DNA of 64,000 bases. Source: JBBPZA01 sp038330095 (GTDB taxonomy: Bacteria; Actinomycetota; Thermoleophilia; Solirubrobacterales; Solirubrobacteraceae). A program made the position numbers and the translations under genes. Position 1 is the stretch's first letter; every line of letters starts with the position of its first letter. Of this stretch, positions 55,193-63,761 are shown piece after piece. Location: NCBI GenBank assembly GCA_038330095.1, contig JBBQNQ010000003.1, forward strand, positions 8,396 through 72,395, read 5' to 3'. The notes beneath the pieces are model-generated. The model was given only the letters and a program-made list of their open reading frames with translations, did not search any database and was not told the origin of the DNA.

Positions 55193-55267
55193 GAAATCGG
55201 AGAGCACTTCCGCCAAGGGACGACACGTCCCGGGCGCGAAGGTCACGGTCTCTGGCATGCTCAACCG

Positions 55268-56113
55268 GTGAGCACCCGAGGCCCATTGATGATCACCGGC
55301 GCCTCGACCGGCATCGGACTGGCCTGCGCGCGCCGCCTGGCGGGCGAGGGCTTTCGGGTCTTCGCCGGGGTGCGCAAGGAGACCGACGCCGAGCGCCTGC
55401 GCTCCGACGCCGCCCCGCTGCACCCGGTCCTGCTGGACGTGACCGACTCTGCTGCGATCGCCCAGGCGGCGCGCGCGGTGGGCGAGGCAGCCGGCCCCGG
55501 CCTGGCCGGTCTGGTCAACAACGCCGGCGTGGCGGTCACCGGGCCGCTCGAGTACCTGCCCGTCGACGAGCTGCGCAACCAGCTGGAGATCAACCTCGTC
55601 GGCCAGGTGGCCGTGACCCAGGCCTTCCTGCCTGCGCTGCGGGCCTCGCGCGGACGGATCGTCAACATCAGCTCGATCGGAGGGAGGGTCGCGCTTCCCC
55701 TCGCCGGGCCCTACGCCGCCTCGAAGTTCGCGCTGGAGGCGGTCAGCGACTCGCTGCGCCGCGAGCTGGCGCCGGCGGGCGTCCGGGTCGCGGTCGTCGA
55801 GCCCGGCGGCGTTCGCACGCCGATCTGGGAGAAGGGCACCGACGCCGCGGACGCGCTGCTGGCCCGCATGCCCGCCGAGGCGGAGGAACGCTACGGCGAG
55901 CTCGCCCGAAGGCTGCGCTCCGAGGCAGAACGCTTGTCCCGCGAGGGCCTTGCCCCGGAGGCGATCGCGGAGGTCGTCCTCCACGCCCTCACCGCCCGCC
56001 GGCCGCGCACCCGCTATCTCGTCGGTAGCGACGCGAAGCTGCGGGGGCACGCGGCACGCGTCCTGCCCGACCGCGTGATGGACCGGCTGATCGCTCGAGC
56101 CCTGTCGCACTAG
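55268..56113 (+). CDS. Short-chain dehydrogenase/reductase
   Basis: The 281-residue SDR has the cofactor motif TGASTGIG, NNAGVAVTGPLE, ISSIGG and the catalytic YAASKFAL. The position and length resemble classical SDRs acting on retinol-like or fatty substrates, but none can be named. GTG start at 55268. It ends 14 nt before dapF, and the TAGGGT -10 of dapF overlaps its stop, so dapF probably has its own promoter. Confidence 0.88.
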   Translation: MSTRGPLMITGASTGIGLACARRLAGEGFRVFAGVRKETDAERLRSDAAPLHPVLLDVTDSAAIAQAARAVGEAAGPGLAGLVNNAGVAVTGPLEYLPVDELRNQLEINLVGQVAVTQAFLPALRASRGRIVNISSIGGRVALPLAGPYAASKFALEAVSDSLRRELAPAGVRVAVVEPGGVRTPIWEKGTDAADALLARMPAEAEERYGELARRLRSEAERLSREGLAPEAIAEVVLHALTARRPRTRYLVGSDAKLRGHAARVLPDRVMDRLIARALSH

Positions 56114-56116
56114 GGT
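56111..56116 (+). promoter_or_regulatory. Candidate -10 element of the dapF-like gene
   Basis: TAGGGT at 56111-56116 overlaps the SDR stop and ends 11 nt before the ATG at 56128. It fits the short-leader pattern seen at infB, dapA, miaB and the RodZ-like gene. Confidence 0.35.
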
Positions 56117-56127
56117 TCCCGGCCGCT

Positions 56128-56982
56128 ATGGCCCCGGTCCCGTTCGAGAAGTGGCAGGCGCTCGGCAACGACTACGTGATCGTCGAGGCCTCCGACCTGC
56201 CGTGGGAGCTGACCCCCGCGCGCGTGCGCCGGCTGTGCGAGCCCCACAGAGGGGTGGGCTCGGACGGCGTCCTGCTCCTGCAGCCCCCCGACGAGCGCGG
56301 CTTCGTGGCGCGCCTGCGCATCTTCAATCCCGACGGCTCTGAGGCAGAGCTCTCGGGCAACGGGGCGCGCGAGGCGATCATGTACCTGCGACGCCGCGGA
56401 TGGACCGACTCGAGCACCTTCTCCATCCAGACCGCGGCGGGCGAGATACGCCCCACGATCACCGGCCCGCAGACCTGCCGGGTGGACATGGGCCGCGCGA
56501 AGCTGCACTCGGCCGACTACCCGGCCGGTGGGCAGGACGGCGCCGGCACGCTCACCGCCGCCGGACGCGAGTGGCGCTTCCAGCACGTCTCGGTGGGCAA
56601 CCCGCAATGCTCGATCCTGGTGACCGAAGGCCTGGAGGAGCTCGACCTGCTCCAGGTCGGGCCGCCAATCGAGCGTCACGAGCTCTTTCCCAACCGCACC
56701 AACGTCCCATTCGTGCGCGTCGAGGCCCCCGACCGGCTGCGCGCGCGGATCTTCGAGCGCGGGGTGGGGGAGACCCTGTCATCCGGCACCGGCGCGATGG
56801 GCGCCGCGGTCGCCCACGTCCTTCGCGGCGGCGACAGCCCGGTGACCGTCGCCCTCGACGGCGGCGAGCTGGAGGTCGCGGTGGAGGAGGACCTGCACGT
56901 GACCCTGACCGGCTGGGCGGTCCCCGTGTACCGGGGCGAGCTCAGCGACGAGCTGACCGAGGAGCTGGCCGCAGCGCAATGA
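56128..56982 (+). CDS. dapF: Diaminopimelate epimerase family protein with both catalytic cysteines replaced
   Basis: By overall sequence this is DapF, which interconverts LL- and meso-diaminopimelate with a pair of cysteine thiols. The 284-residue protein keeps WQALGNDYVIVEA, NPDGSEAE, VGNPQCSI, ERGVGET and two-domain symmetry. However, the first catalytic Cys (xCGNGxR) is S76 in LSGNGAR, and the second (xCGTG) is S219 in LSSGTGAM. Both codons differ from Cys codons, so a single sequencing error cannot explain it. It may be an altered epimerase or have another role. It overlaps the aminotransferase gene by 4 nt. Confidence 0.85.
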   Translation: MAPVPFEKWQALGNDYVIVEASDLPWELTPARVRRLCEPHRGVGSDGVLLLQPPDERGFVARLRIFNPDGSEAELSGNGAREAIMYLRRRGWTDSSTFSIQTAAGEIRPTITGPQTCRVDMGRAKLHSADYPAGGQDGAGTLTAAGREWRFQHVSVGNPQCSILVTEGLEELDLLQVGPPIERHELFPNRTNVPFVRVEAPDRLRARIFERGVGETLSSGTGAMGAAVAHVLRGGDSPVTVALDGGELEVAVEEDLHVTLTGWAVPVYRGELSDELTEELAAAQ

Positions 56983-58145
56983 GACCTAGCAAGCGCCTGG
57001 AGCGCATCCCGCCCTACCTGTTCGCCGAGCTGGCGCGCAAGGTCGACGCCAAGCGCGCGGCCGGAGTCGACGTCATCAGCCTCGGGATCGGCGACCCCGA
57101 CCGGCCGACGCCCGCGCTGATCGTCGAGGCGATGCAGGAGGCGGTCACCGATCCGGCGACCCACCAGTACCCCTCCAACCGCGGGCGCCCCGACTTCCGC
57201 AGGGCGGTCGCCGACTTCTACGCGCGGCGCTTCGACGTGCGCCTGGACCCCGATCTCCAGGTCATGCCGGCCATCGGCGCCAAGGAGTGCATCTTCAACC
57301 TCAACCTCGCGTTCCTGGACGAGGGCGACGTGGCGCTCGCAGCCGACCCCGGCTACCCGGTCTACACCGGCGGGCCCGTTCTTGCCGGGGGGCGACCCGT
57401 GGCCATGCCCCTGCTTCCCGAGCGCGGGTTCGTGCCCGCGCTGGAGGCGATCGCCGAGGAGGACCTCGCGCGCGCCCGGCTGATGTTCCTGAACTATCCG
57501 AACAACCCGACCGGAGCGATCGTCCCCGAGGGCTTCTTCGAGGCCGTCGTCGAGCTGGCCCGGGAGCACGACATCCTCGTGGTGCACGACAACGCGTACA
57601 GCGAGACGACGTTCGACGGCTACCGGGCCCCGTCGTTCCTCGCGACCCCCGGCGCCATGGAGGTCGGCGTCGAGGTCTTCTCGTGGTCCAAGGGCTACAA
57701 CATGACGGGCTGGCGCTGCGCGGCGATCGTCGGCAACGCGGAGGCGATCGACGCGTACTGGCAGCTGAAGTCCAACGTCGACTCCGGCCTGTTCGAGGCG
57801 GTGCAACTCGCGGGGATCGCGGCGCTGTCGCCCGACGCCGACGCAGAGGTGGCGTCGATGTGCTCCCTGTACCAACGCCGGCGCGACGCGGTGGTCGCGG
57901 CGCTTCGCGAGGCGGGGGTCGACGTCGCGCCGCCCAAGGCGACGATCTACGTGTGGGCGCCCATCCCGGAGGGCTATGAGTCCTCGGCCGCCTACTGCGA
58001 GCACGTGCTCGACCAGACCGGCGTGGTCGTCTCGCCCGGCGGCGCCTACGGCGCACACGGTGAGGGCTTTTTTCGCATCTCGCTGACCACGCCCGACGAC
58101 CGGCTGATGGAGGCCGTGCAGCGACTCCGCGGTTTGCAGGGGTGA
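56979..58145 (+). CDS. dapL: LL-diaminopimelate aminotransferase-type class I aminotransferase
   Basis: The 388-residue PLP enzyme resembles LL-DAP aminotransferases, which make LL-DAP directly from tetrahydrodipicolinate. Motifs: PPYLFAELARKVDAKRA, SLGIGDPDRPTPALI, PNNPTG, and the PLP lysine in SWSKGYNMTGWR; ISLTTPDDRLMEA at the end. Its overlap with the dapF-like gene and the presence of dapA and dapB support a DapL pathway lacking the succinylase steps, though an aspartate-type aminotransferase cannot be excluded from sequence alone. Confidence 0.82.
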   Translation: MRPSKRLERIPPYLFAELARKVDAKRAAGVDVISLGIGDPDRPTPALIVEAMQEAVTDPATHQYPSNRGRPDFRRAVADFYARRFDVRLDPDLQVMPAIGAKECIFNLNLAFLDEGDVALAADPGYPVYTGGPVLAGGRPVAMPLLPERGFVPALEAIAEEDLARARLMFLNYPNNPTGAIVPEGFFEAVVELAREHDILVVHDNAYSETTFDGYRAPSFLATPGAMEVGVEVFSWSKGYNMTGWRCAAIVGNAEAIDAYWQLKSNVDSGLFEAVQLAGIAALSPDADAEVASMCSLYQRRRDAVVAALREAGVDVAPPKATIYVWAPIPEGYESSAAYCEHVLDQTGVVVSPGGAYGAHGEGFFRISLTTPDDRLMEAVQRLRGLQG

Positions 58146-58204
58146 CATAGGATGGCGCCAACGGCCGACGGCCGAAGGGCGACGGGAGGAGCGGCCGGCG
58201 CGCG

Positions 58205-59482
58205 GTGGACAGCCACACCATCAGCCTGATCAGCATCCCGCTGTTCTCCGGCGCCATCGGCTACCTGACCAACTGGAGCGGGATCTGGATGCTCTTCAAC
58301 CCGGTCCGGTTCGTCGGCATCCGGGTCGCGGGGCTGGCGGCGCTCGCCCGCCTGCTGCCGCGCAAGCTCCAGCAGATCCCGGGGGTGATGCAGGGCGGCA
58401 TCGGGTGGCAGGGGATCATCCCCTCGCGCGCGGCCAAGATGGGGAGCATCTCGGTCGACAAGGGCATCGCCAAGGTCGGCGGCCCGGGCGACTTCTACCG
58501 CCAGCTCGAGCCGGAGGAGATCGCCGAGCACATCCTGGCGACCTCCCAGCGCGACATCGACGAGCTTGTCGAGCGCACCATGGAGCGCGAGCACCCGCAG
58601 CTCTGGCACGACCTGCCGCCGCGGCTGCGCGAGGCCGTCCATGCGCGCGTGCGCGCGCAGCTGCCGAGCATCGTGCATTCGGTCACCGACCAAATCGGCG
58701 CGAACATCGATCAGCTGCTCGACGTCAAGCTGATGGTCATCCGCCACCTCGAGGCCCATCCCGAGCTCGTCAACCGCATCTTCCAGGAGATGGGCAAGCG
58801 CGAGCTGCGCTTCATCATCAACTTCGGCTTCTTCTTCGGCCTGCTGTGCGGCGTCCCGGTCATCGTGATCACGGAGGCGCTGCCGTACTGGTGGGTGTTG
58901 CCGATCTGCGGCACGATCGTCGGCTACGTCACCAACTGGCTGGCGATCTGGATGATCTTCGAGCCCGTCGAGCCGCGAAAGCTCGGGCCGTTCACCATCC
59001 AGGGCCTGTTCCTGCGCCGCCAGCCCCAGGGCGCCGACATCTACGCCGACATCATCGCCCACGACGTGGTCACGCTCAGCAACATCGGCAAGGAGCTGAT
59101 GGACGGCCCGCGCGGTGACCGGACTCGGCAGATGATCGCGACCGCCATGCGCCCCGCGGTGGACCGGGCGAGCGGGGCGGCGCGCTCCGCCGTTCGCGTG
59201 GCGATGGGCACACGCGAGTACGACTCGATCCGCGAGACGGTGGCCGTCGAGGCGGTCGACTACACGCTGACCCCGCTGACCGACCCGGAGTTCAACCTCC
59301 GCCAGAGCGAGGCGGTCCGCACGCTCATCGCCAGGCGCATGCGTGAGATGTCCTCCACCGACTTCTCCGAGATGCTGCGCTCGGCCATGCGCGAGGACGA
59401 GTGGCTGCTCGTGCTCCACGGCGCGGTGCTGGGCTTCGGCGCCGGCCTCGTCCACCTCGCGATCTTCGGTGCCGGGGGATGA
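58205..59482 (+). CDS. DUF445 family membrane protein
   Basis: The 425-residue protein has an internal duplication: GAIGYLTNWSGIWMLFNPV near residue 17 and VGYVTNWLAIWMIFEPVEP near 240, each followed by a GxxP-type loop. A central membrane helix pair and a C-terminal helix (LHGAVLGFGAGLVHLAIF) complete it. DUF445 proteins have no known function. The GTG at 58205 has GGGAGGAG upstream. The stop overlaps the next gene in ATGA, so the two are probably coupled. Confidence 0.85.
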   Translation: MDSHTISLISIPLFSGAIGYLTNWSGIWMLFNPVRFVGIRVAGLAALARLLPRKLQQIPGVMQGGIGWQGIIPSRAAKMGSISVDKGIAKVGGPGDFYRQLEPEEIAEHILATSQRDIDELVERTMEREHPQLWHDLPPRLREAVHARVRAQLPSIVHSVTDQIGANIDQLLDVKLMVIRHLEAHPELVNRIFQEMGKRELRFIINFGFFFGLLCGVPVIVITEALPYWWVLPICGTIVGYVTNWLAIWMIFEPVEPRKLGPFTIQGLFLRRQPQGADIYADIIAHDVVTLSNIGKELMDGPRGDRTRQMIATAMRPAVDRASGAARSAVRVAMGTREYDSIRETVAVEAVDYTLTPLTDPEFNLRQSEAVRTLIARRMREMSSTDFSEMLRSAMREDEWLLVLHGAVLGFGAGLVHLAIFGAGG

Positions 59483-60333
59483 CCGACCAGCAGCCCGACA
59501 CCCCTGACCAGGACGGCGCCGGCGCCAACCCGCTGAGCGCGGCGCCGGGACTCGTCCGCATAGCCGCCGGAGCGTGGTGGCGCACGACGGAGTGGTCCGT
59601 GGGCGCGTCGGTGCGCCTGGGCTCTCGCGTGCTGAACGCGGCCGCCTCGGGCGAGTCGGCGGCCGAGTTGCTGCAGGCGGCCGGCGGCGAGGCGAGGGAG
59701 TACGCCCGCCGCACGCTCGGTCTGTTGGAAGGCGCCCGCGACGGCGGCGCCAACGACGACGACGGGCCGCCGGTCTACGCCGAGCCGCGGCGCGCGCGCC
59801 CCAGCGCCTCCGCGCAGCCCTCCACCCGCTCCTCGCTGCGTGCTAGCGGTGCCGAGCTGCTGCGCCGCTCGGCCGACGTGGACTACGAAGAGAGCGCCCA
59901 TCCCGCCTACGCGCGGATCCTCGAGGAGCTCGCCCCCGACGAGGGGCGCATCTTGCGCTTCCTCGCCCTCGAGGGACCTCAGCCGGCGGTCGACGTGCGC
60001 GCGCGCAGGGCGCTCAACGTCGACTCCCAGCTCGTCGCCCCGGGTCTGTCGATGATCGGCGCGCAGTCCGGCTGCCGCTACCTGGACCGCATGCCCGCCT
60101 ACCTCAACAACCTCTTCCGGCTCGGGCTGATCTGGTTCTCGCGCGAGCCGCTCGAGGACCCCCTTCGCTACCAGGTCCTGGAGGCCCAGCCCGACGTCCT
60201 CGGCGCGATGCGCGAAGCCGGCCGTGGCAAGACCGTGCGCCGGAGCATCCACCTCACCCCGTTCGGGCAGGACTTCTGCAACCTCTGCCTGCCGCTCGGG
60301 ACGGCGGAGCTCGACGCGCTGCCCGGGGGCTGA
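59479..60333 (+). CDS. Abi-alpha-like (DUF4393) protein
   Basis: The 284-residue protein has a variable acidic N-terminal half and a conserved C-terminal half with AYARILEELAPDEGRILRFLA, GPQPAVDVRA, LSMIGAQSGCRYLDRMPAYLNNLFRLGL, matching the Abi-alpha/DUF4393 pattern. Abi-alpha was named from abortive-infection proteins, but a role in phage defence here is unproven. The ATG overlaps the DUF445 stop. It converges with the TetR gene 5 nt away. Confidence 0.6.
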   Translation: MTDQQPDTPDQDGAGANPLSAAPGLVRIAAGAWWRTTEWSVGASVRLGSRVLNAAASGESAAELLQAAGGEAREYARRTLGLLEGARDGGANDDDGPPVYAEPRRARPSASAQPSTRSSLRASGAELLRRSADVDYEESAHPAYARILEELAPDEGRILRFLALEGPQPAVDVRARRALNVDSQLVAPGLSMIGAQSGCRYLDRMPAYLNNLFRLGLIWFSREPLEDPLRYQVLEAQPDVLGAMREAGRGKTVRRSIHLTPFGQDFCNLCLPLGTAELDALPGG

Positions 60334-60337
60334 GCCG

Positions 60338-61030
60338 TCACGGCTCCATCGCCCGCCACGCCACGGCGAAAGCTCGCTCGAGGACCGTCTCGGGTGATTC
60401 GGCGTCGGGAAGCCCACGCAGCCCGCGCAGGTCCGCGAAGCCGCCCTGGATGGTGACGAACAGGGTGCCGGCGACCAGCACCGCGGCCAGGCTGAGGGCG
60501 TCGGCCGCCGTGGTGACCTCGCCACGCTCCTGACCCAGCGCGATCACGCGCGCGATCAGCTCAAGGAAGGGTGGTTCGTCGGGGCCGAGCACCTCCGCGA
60601 AGCGGTCGGGGGTGGCCATGATCTCCCGTAGGAGCGCCCCGTGGACATGAGGCGGGAGCTGCGAGCTGAGCAGCGCTCGGAACGCCTCGAGCGCGACGCC
60701 GCGGACGGGTCGATCCTCCAGAAGGCCCGCCTCGACCAACGGACGGACCCGCCGCCTGTACTCGATCGCGCCGGCGTGCAGCAGAACGTCCTCCTTGCGC
60801 ATGAAGTAGCGGAAGAAGGAGCCCCAGCTCGTCTGAGCCCTGGCCACGATGTCCTCCACGCGCGAGCCGTCGAACCCGCGCGCGTCGAACTCGGCGAGCG
60901 CCGCCTCGTAGAGCCGCTCGCGCTTCTCGATCCCACGCGCCTGGCGCGGCGGCGGGGCAAGCGGTGGGAGGGAGCCGCGCTCGCGCCTTGAACGTTTGGT
61001 CGAAGAATTCACAAAAGTGACGTCAATCAT
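60338..61030 (-). CDS. TetR-family transcriptional regulator
   Basis: The 230-residue protein has an N-terminal HTH (RLYEAALAEFDARGFDGSRVEDIVARAQTSWGSFFRYFMRKEDVLL) preceded by a basic region, and an all-helical ligand-binding domain. It is divergently transcribed from the MMPL transporter 94 nt away, the usual layout for a repressor of an efflux or export gene. The ATG at 61030 includes a 30-residue basic lead. Confidence 0.9.
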   Translation of the reverse strand: MIDVTFVNSSTKRSRRERGSLPPLAPPPRQARGIEKRERLYEAALAEFDARGFDGSRVEDIVARAQTSWGSFFRYFMRKEDVLLHAGAIEYRRRVRPLVEAGLLEDRPVRGVALEAFRALLSSQLPPHVHGALLREIMATPDRFAEVLGPDEPPFLELIARVIALGQERGEVTTAADALSLAAVLVAGTLFVTIQGGFADLRGLRGLPDAESPETVLERAFAVAWRAMEP

Positions 61031-61123
61031 GTTAGAACGCCGGGTGTCGCAAATGGGACTCGGATCCAGAATTTCTGACCAAGGACGAGGGAGGATGACG
61101 GTCTCCTTAGAGGAGGGCATGCC

Positions 61124-63610
61124 GTGACTGCACACCTCTACCGCCTCGGTGGCTTCTGCGCGCGCCACCGCCTGGTGGTGCTGGGCTTGTGGGTGGTGCT
61201 CTTCGTGGGCCTGACGGCGTTCGCGCGCAGCGCCGGGACGGAGACCAGCGACAACCTCACGCTGCCCGGGACGGGCAGCCAGAACGCGACCGACCTCCTG
61301 GACAAGCGCTTCCCCGACCAGGCGAACGGAACCAATCCCGTGGCGCTCAAGATCGCGTCCGGGAAGCTGACCGACTCCAAGTACAAGCAGGCGATCGACG
61401 ACACCGTCACAGCGTTCAAGAAGGATCCGAACGTCCGCGACGCGACGAGCCCGGACTCCTCCGCCGGCAAGAGCCAGCTCAGCAAGGACGGCCGGATCGG
61501 CTACATCGCGCTCAACCTCAAGCCCGGCCCAGGTGGCCTCAGCGAGGAGGAAGCCAACGCGATCATCGCCGAGGCCGCCCCCGCCCGCAAGGCCGGGATC
61601 GATACGGCGTTCGGCGGCTACCTGGGGCAGAAGGTGTCCAAGCCCGATACGCACGACAGTGAGGTCATCGGGATCGCCGCCGCCGTGATCGTGTTGCTCT
61701 TCACCTTCGGCACGGTGGTCGCGATGGGCTTGCCGATCACGACGGCGCTGCTCGGCCTCGTCACCGGCCTGAGCATCGTGATCCTCGTGGGTCACATAAC
61801 CGAGGTGCCAACCGTGGCGCCGACCCTCGCGACGATGATCGGGCTGGGTGTGGGCATCGACTACGCCCTTTTCATCGTCACCAGACACCGGGCGCAGATG
61901 CGCGACGGGATGGAGGTGCAGGAATCGATCGCGCGCGCGGTGGCGACCTCAGGGGGTGCCGTGCTGTTCGCGGGCGGGACGGTGATCGTGGCCCTGCTCT
62001 CCCTCTCGGTGGTCGGGATCCCGCTGGTCAGGGCGCTCGGCTACACCGCGGCGATAGTCGTCGCGATCGCCGTGCTGGCCGCGCTCACGTTGCTGCCAGC
62101 CCTGCTGGGACTGCTCGGGCCGCGCATCAACGCCCTGCGCCTGCCGCTCCCACACCACGTCCACGACGACAAGCCGCACGGTTGGGCACGGTGGGCGCGC
62201 TTCGTGGCCCACCGTCCGTTGCCCTCGCTGCTGATCGCCCTGGCGATTCTCGGCGCTCTCGCGTGGCCGACGCTCGATCTCTACCTGGGGCAGAGCGATG
62301 TCGGCGCGCTGCCCACGGACACGAATGCGCGCCGGTCCTACGACATCCTCACCGAGGGCTTCGGCGCCGGGACCAACGGTCCGCTGCTGGTCAGCGTCGA
62401 CCTGAGCGCCAAGCCGGCAACCGCCGACCAGAGCCAGATCGACGACATCAATAGTCAGGAGAAGTCCTCCGAGAAGAAGGCCAACGACCAGGCCACGACC
62501 CAGGAGCAGCAGCTCACGGGCCAGTTCGAGGCCCAGGGCGAGTCACCCCAGCAGGCCCAGCAGCAGGCCCAGCAGCAGGTCCAGCCGGGGCTGAACAAGC
62601 AGCTCGACCAGATCCAGCAGCAGGCCGACGACCAGCGCAAGCAGGCCGACCAGCCCGCAACCGATCCGCGCCTTCAGACCCTGCGCACCGACATGACCAA
62701 GACGTCCGACGTCGACTCGGTCACCCAACCGCTGGTCAACGACAACGGGACTGCGGCCGTCTACACGGTCACTCCGAAGAGCGCGCCGTCGGACCGCTCC
62801 ACGCAGGACCTCGTCAACGACCTGCGGGACAACGTCATCCCGAAGGCGACCAAGGGCCAGAGCATGACCGCCTACATGGGCGGCACCACCGCGGGGTACG
62901 TCGACCTCGCCGAGCAGATCTCGAGCAAGCTGGTACTGACCATCGCCGTCGTCGTCGGCCTCAGCTTGATCCTGCTCACCCTCGCGTTCCGCTCGATCGT
63001 CATCCCGGTGACCGCAGGCCTCATGAACCTGATCTCGATCGGCGCCGCGTTCGGCGTCGTCACCGCGGTCTTCGAGAAGGGCTGGGGCGAGCAGCTGGTG
63101 GGCCTCGACCACACCGTCCCGATCGTCAGCTACGTGCCGCTGATGATGTTCGCGATCCTGTTCGGGCTCTCGATGGACTACCAGGTGTTCCTGCTCACAC
63201 ACGTGCGCGAGCACTGGCTCGAGGAGCACGACAACCACGAGGCGGTCGTCCGCGGGCTGGCGTCGACGGGGCGGGTGATCACCTCGGCCGCCCTGATCAT
63301 GGTCAGCGTCTTCTGCGCGTTCATCCTCAACGGGGATCCCACCGTCAAGCAGTTCGGGGTCGGGATGGCGGTGGCCGTCGCGGTCGACGCGACGCTGGTG
63401 CGCTGCCTGCTCGTGCCGGCGGTCATGACCGTTCTCGGCCGCTCGAACTGGTGGTTCCCGCGCTGGATGGACCGCGCGCTGCCGAACTTCTCGATCGAGG
63501 GCGAGGAGTGGTTCGTCGAGCGCGACGCGCAGGCCCGGCGCTCGGCTGCAGGGGCTGACGGCGAGCCCGTGGCCCCCGGCGAGACGCGCGCGAAGGAGCC
63601 CCTGGCCTAG
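61124..63610 (+). CDS. MMPL-family membrane transporter
   Basis: The 828-residue protein is an RND-superfamily MMPL transporter, which exports lipids or drugs. It has two sets of membrane helices (one at the N-terminus, then residues about 185-355; the second set from about 605) with GLGVGIDYALFIVTRHR and GLSMDYQVFLLTHVREHW as the typical signatures. Two extracellular domains are present, the second with a Gln-rich stretch near residues 460-520. The GTG start is preceded by AGAGGAGG. Regulation by the divergent TetR is likely. Confidence 0.92.
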   Translation: MTAHLYRLGGFCARHRLVVLGLWVVLFVGLTAFARSAGTETSDNLTLPGTGSQNATDLLDKRFPDQANGTNPVALKIASGKLTDSKYKQAIDDTVTAFKKDPNVRDATSPDSSAGKSQLSKDGRIGYIALNLKPGPGGLSEEEANAIIAEAAPARKAGIDTAFGGYLGQKVSKPDTHDSEVIGIAAAVIVLLFTFGTVVAMGLPITTALLGLVTGLSIVILVGHITEVPTVAPTLATMIGLGVGIDYALFIVTRHRAQMRDGMEVQESIARAVATSGGAVLFAGGTVIVALLSLSVVGIPLVRALGYTAAIVVAIAVLAALTLLPALLGLLGPRINALRLPLPHHVHDDKPHGWARWARFVAHRPLPSLLIALAILGALAWPTLDLYLGQSDVGALPTDTNARRSYDILTEGFGAGTNGPLLVSVDLSAKPATADQSQIDDINSQEKSSEKKANDQATTQEQQLTGQFEAQGESPQQAQQQAQQQVQPGLNKQLDQIQQQADDQRKQADQPATDPRLQTLRTDMTKTSDVDSVTQPLVNDNGTAAVYTVTPKSAPSDRSTQDLVNDLRDNVIPKATKGQSMTAYMGGTTAGYVDLAEQISSKLVLTIAVVVGLSLILLTLAFRSIVIPVTAGLMNLISIGAAFGVVTAVFEKGWGEQLVGLDHTVPIVSYVPLMMFAILFGLSMDYQVFLLTHVREHWLEEHDNHEAVVRGLASTGRVITSAALIMVSVFCAFILNGDPTVKQFGVGMAVAVAVDATLVRCLLVPAVMTVLGRSNWWFPRWMDRALPNFSIEGEEWFVERDAQARRSAAGADGEPVAPGETRAKEPLA

Positions 63611-63761
63611 GGGCTGCTTCGCAAGTGACACCGCTTGGCGTGCAGTGAGTCGGGACGCTCAGATCAACTGGGACCAGACCATGGGAAGCAACCTGTTTCT
63701 GCTACAGCGAGCAGCGTGCCGTCGAGAGCACCCGTGAACCTGCGCCCGTACCTCGCTGGTC

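Noticed and set aside
54872..55258. 128-residue - strand frame opposite the small secreted protein
   Set aside because: No ribosome binding site or family; the + strand frame has a strong site and a signal peptide.
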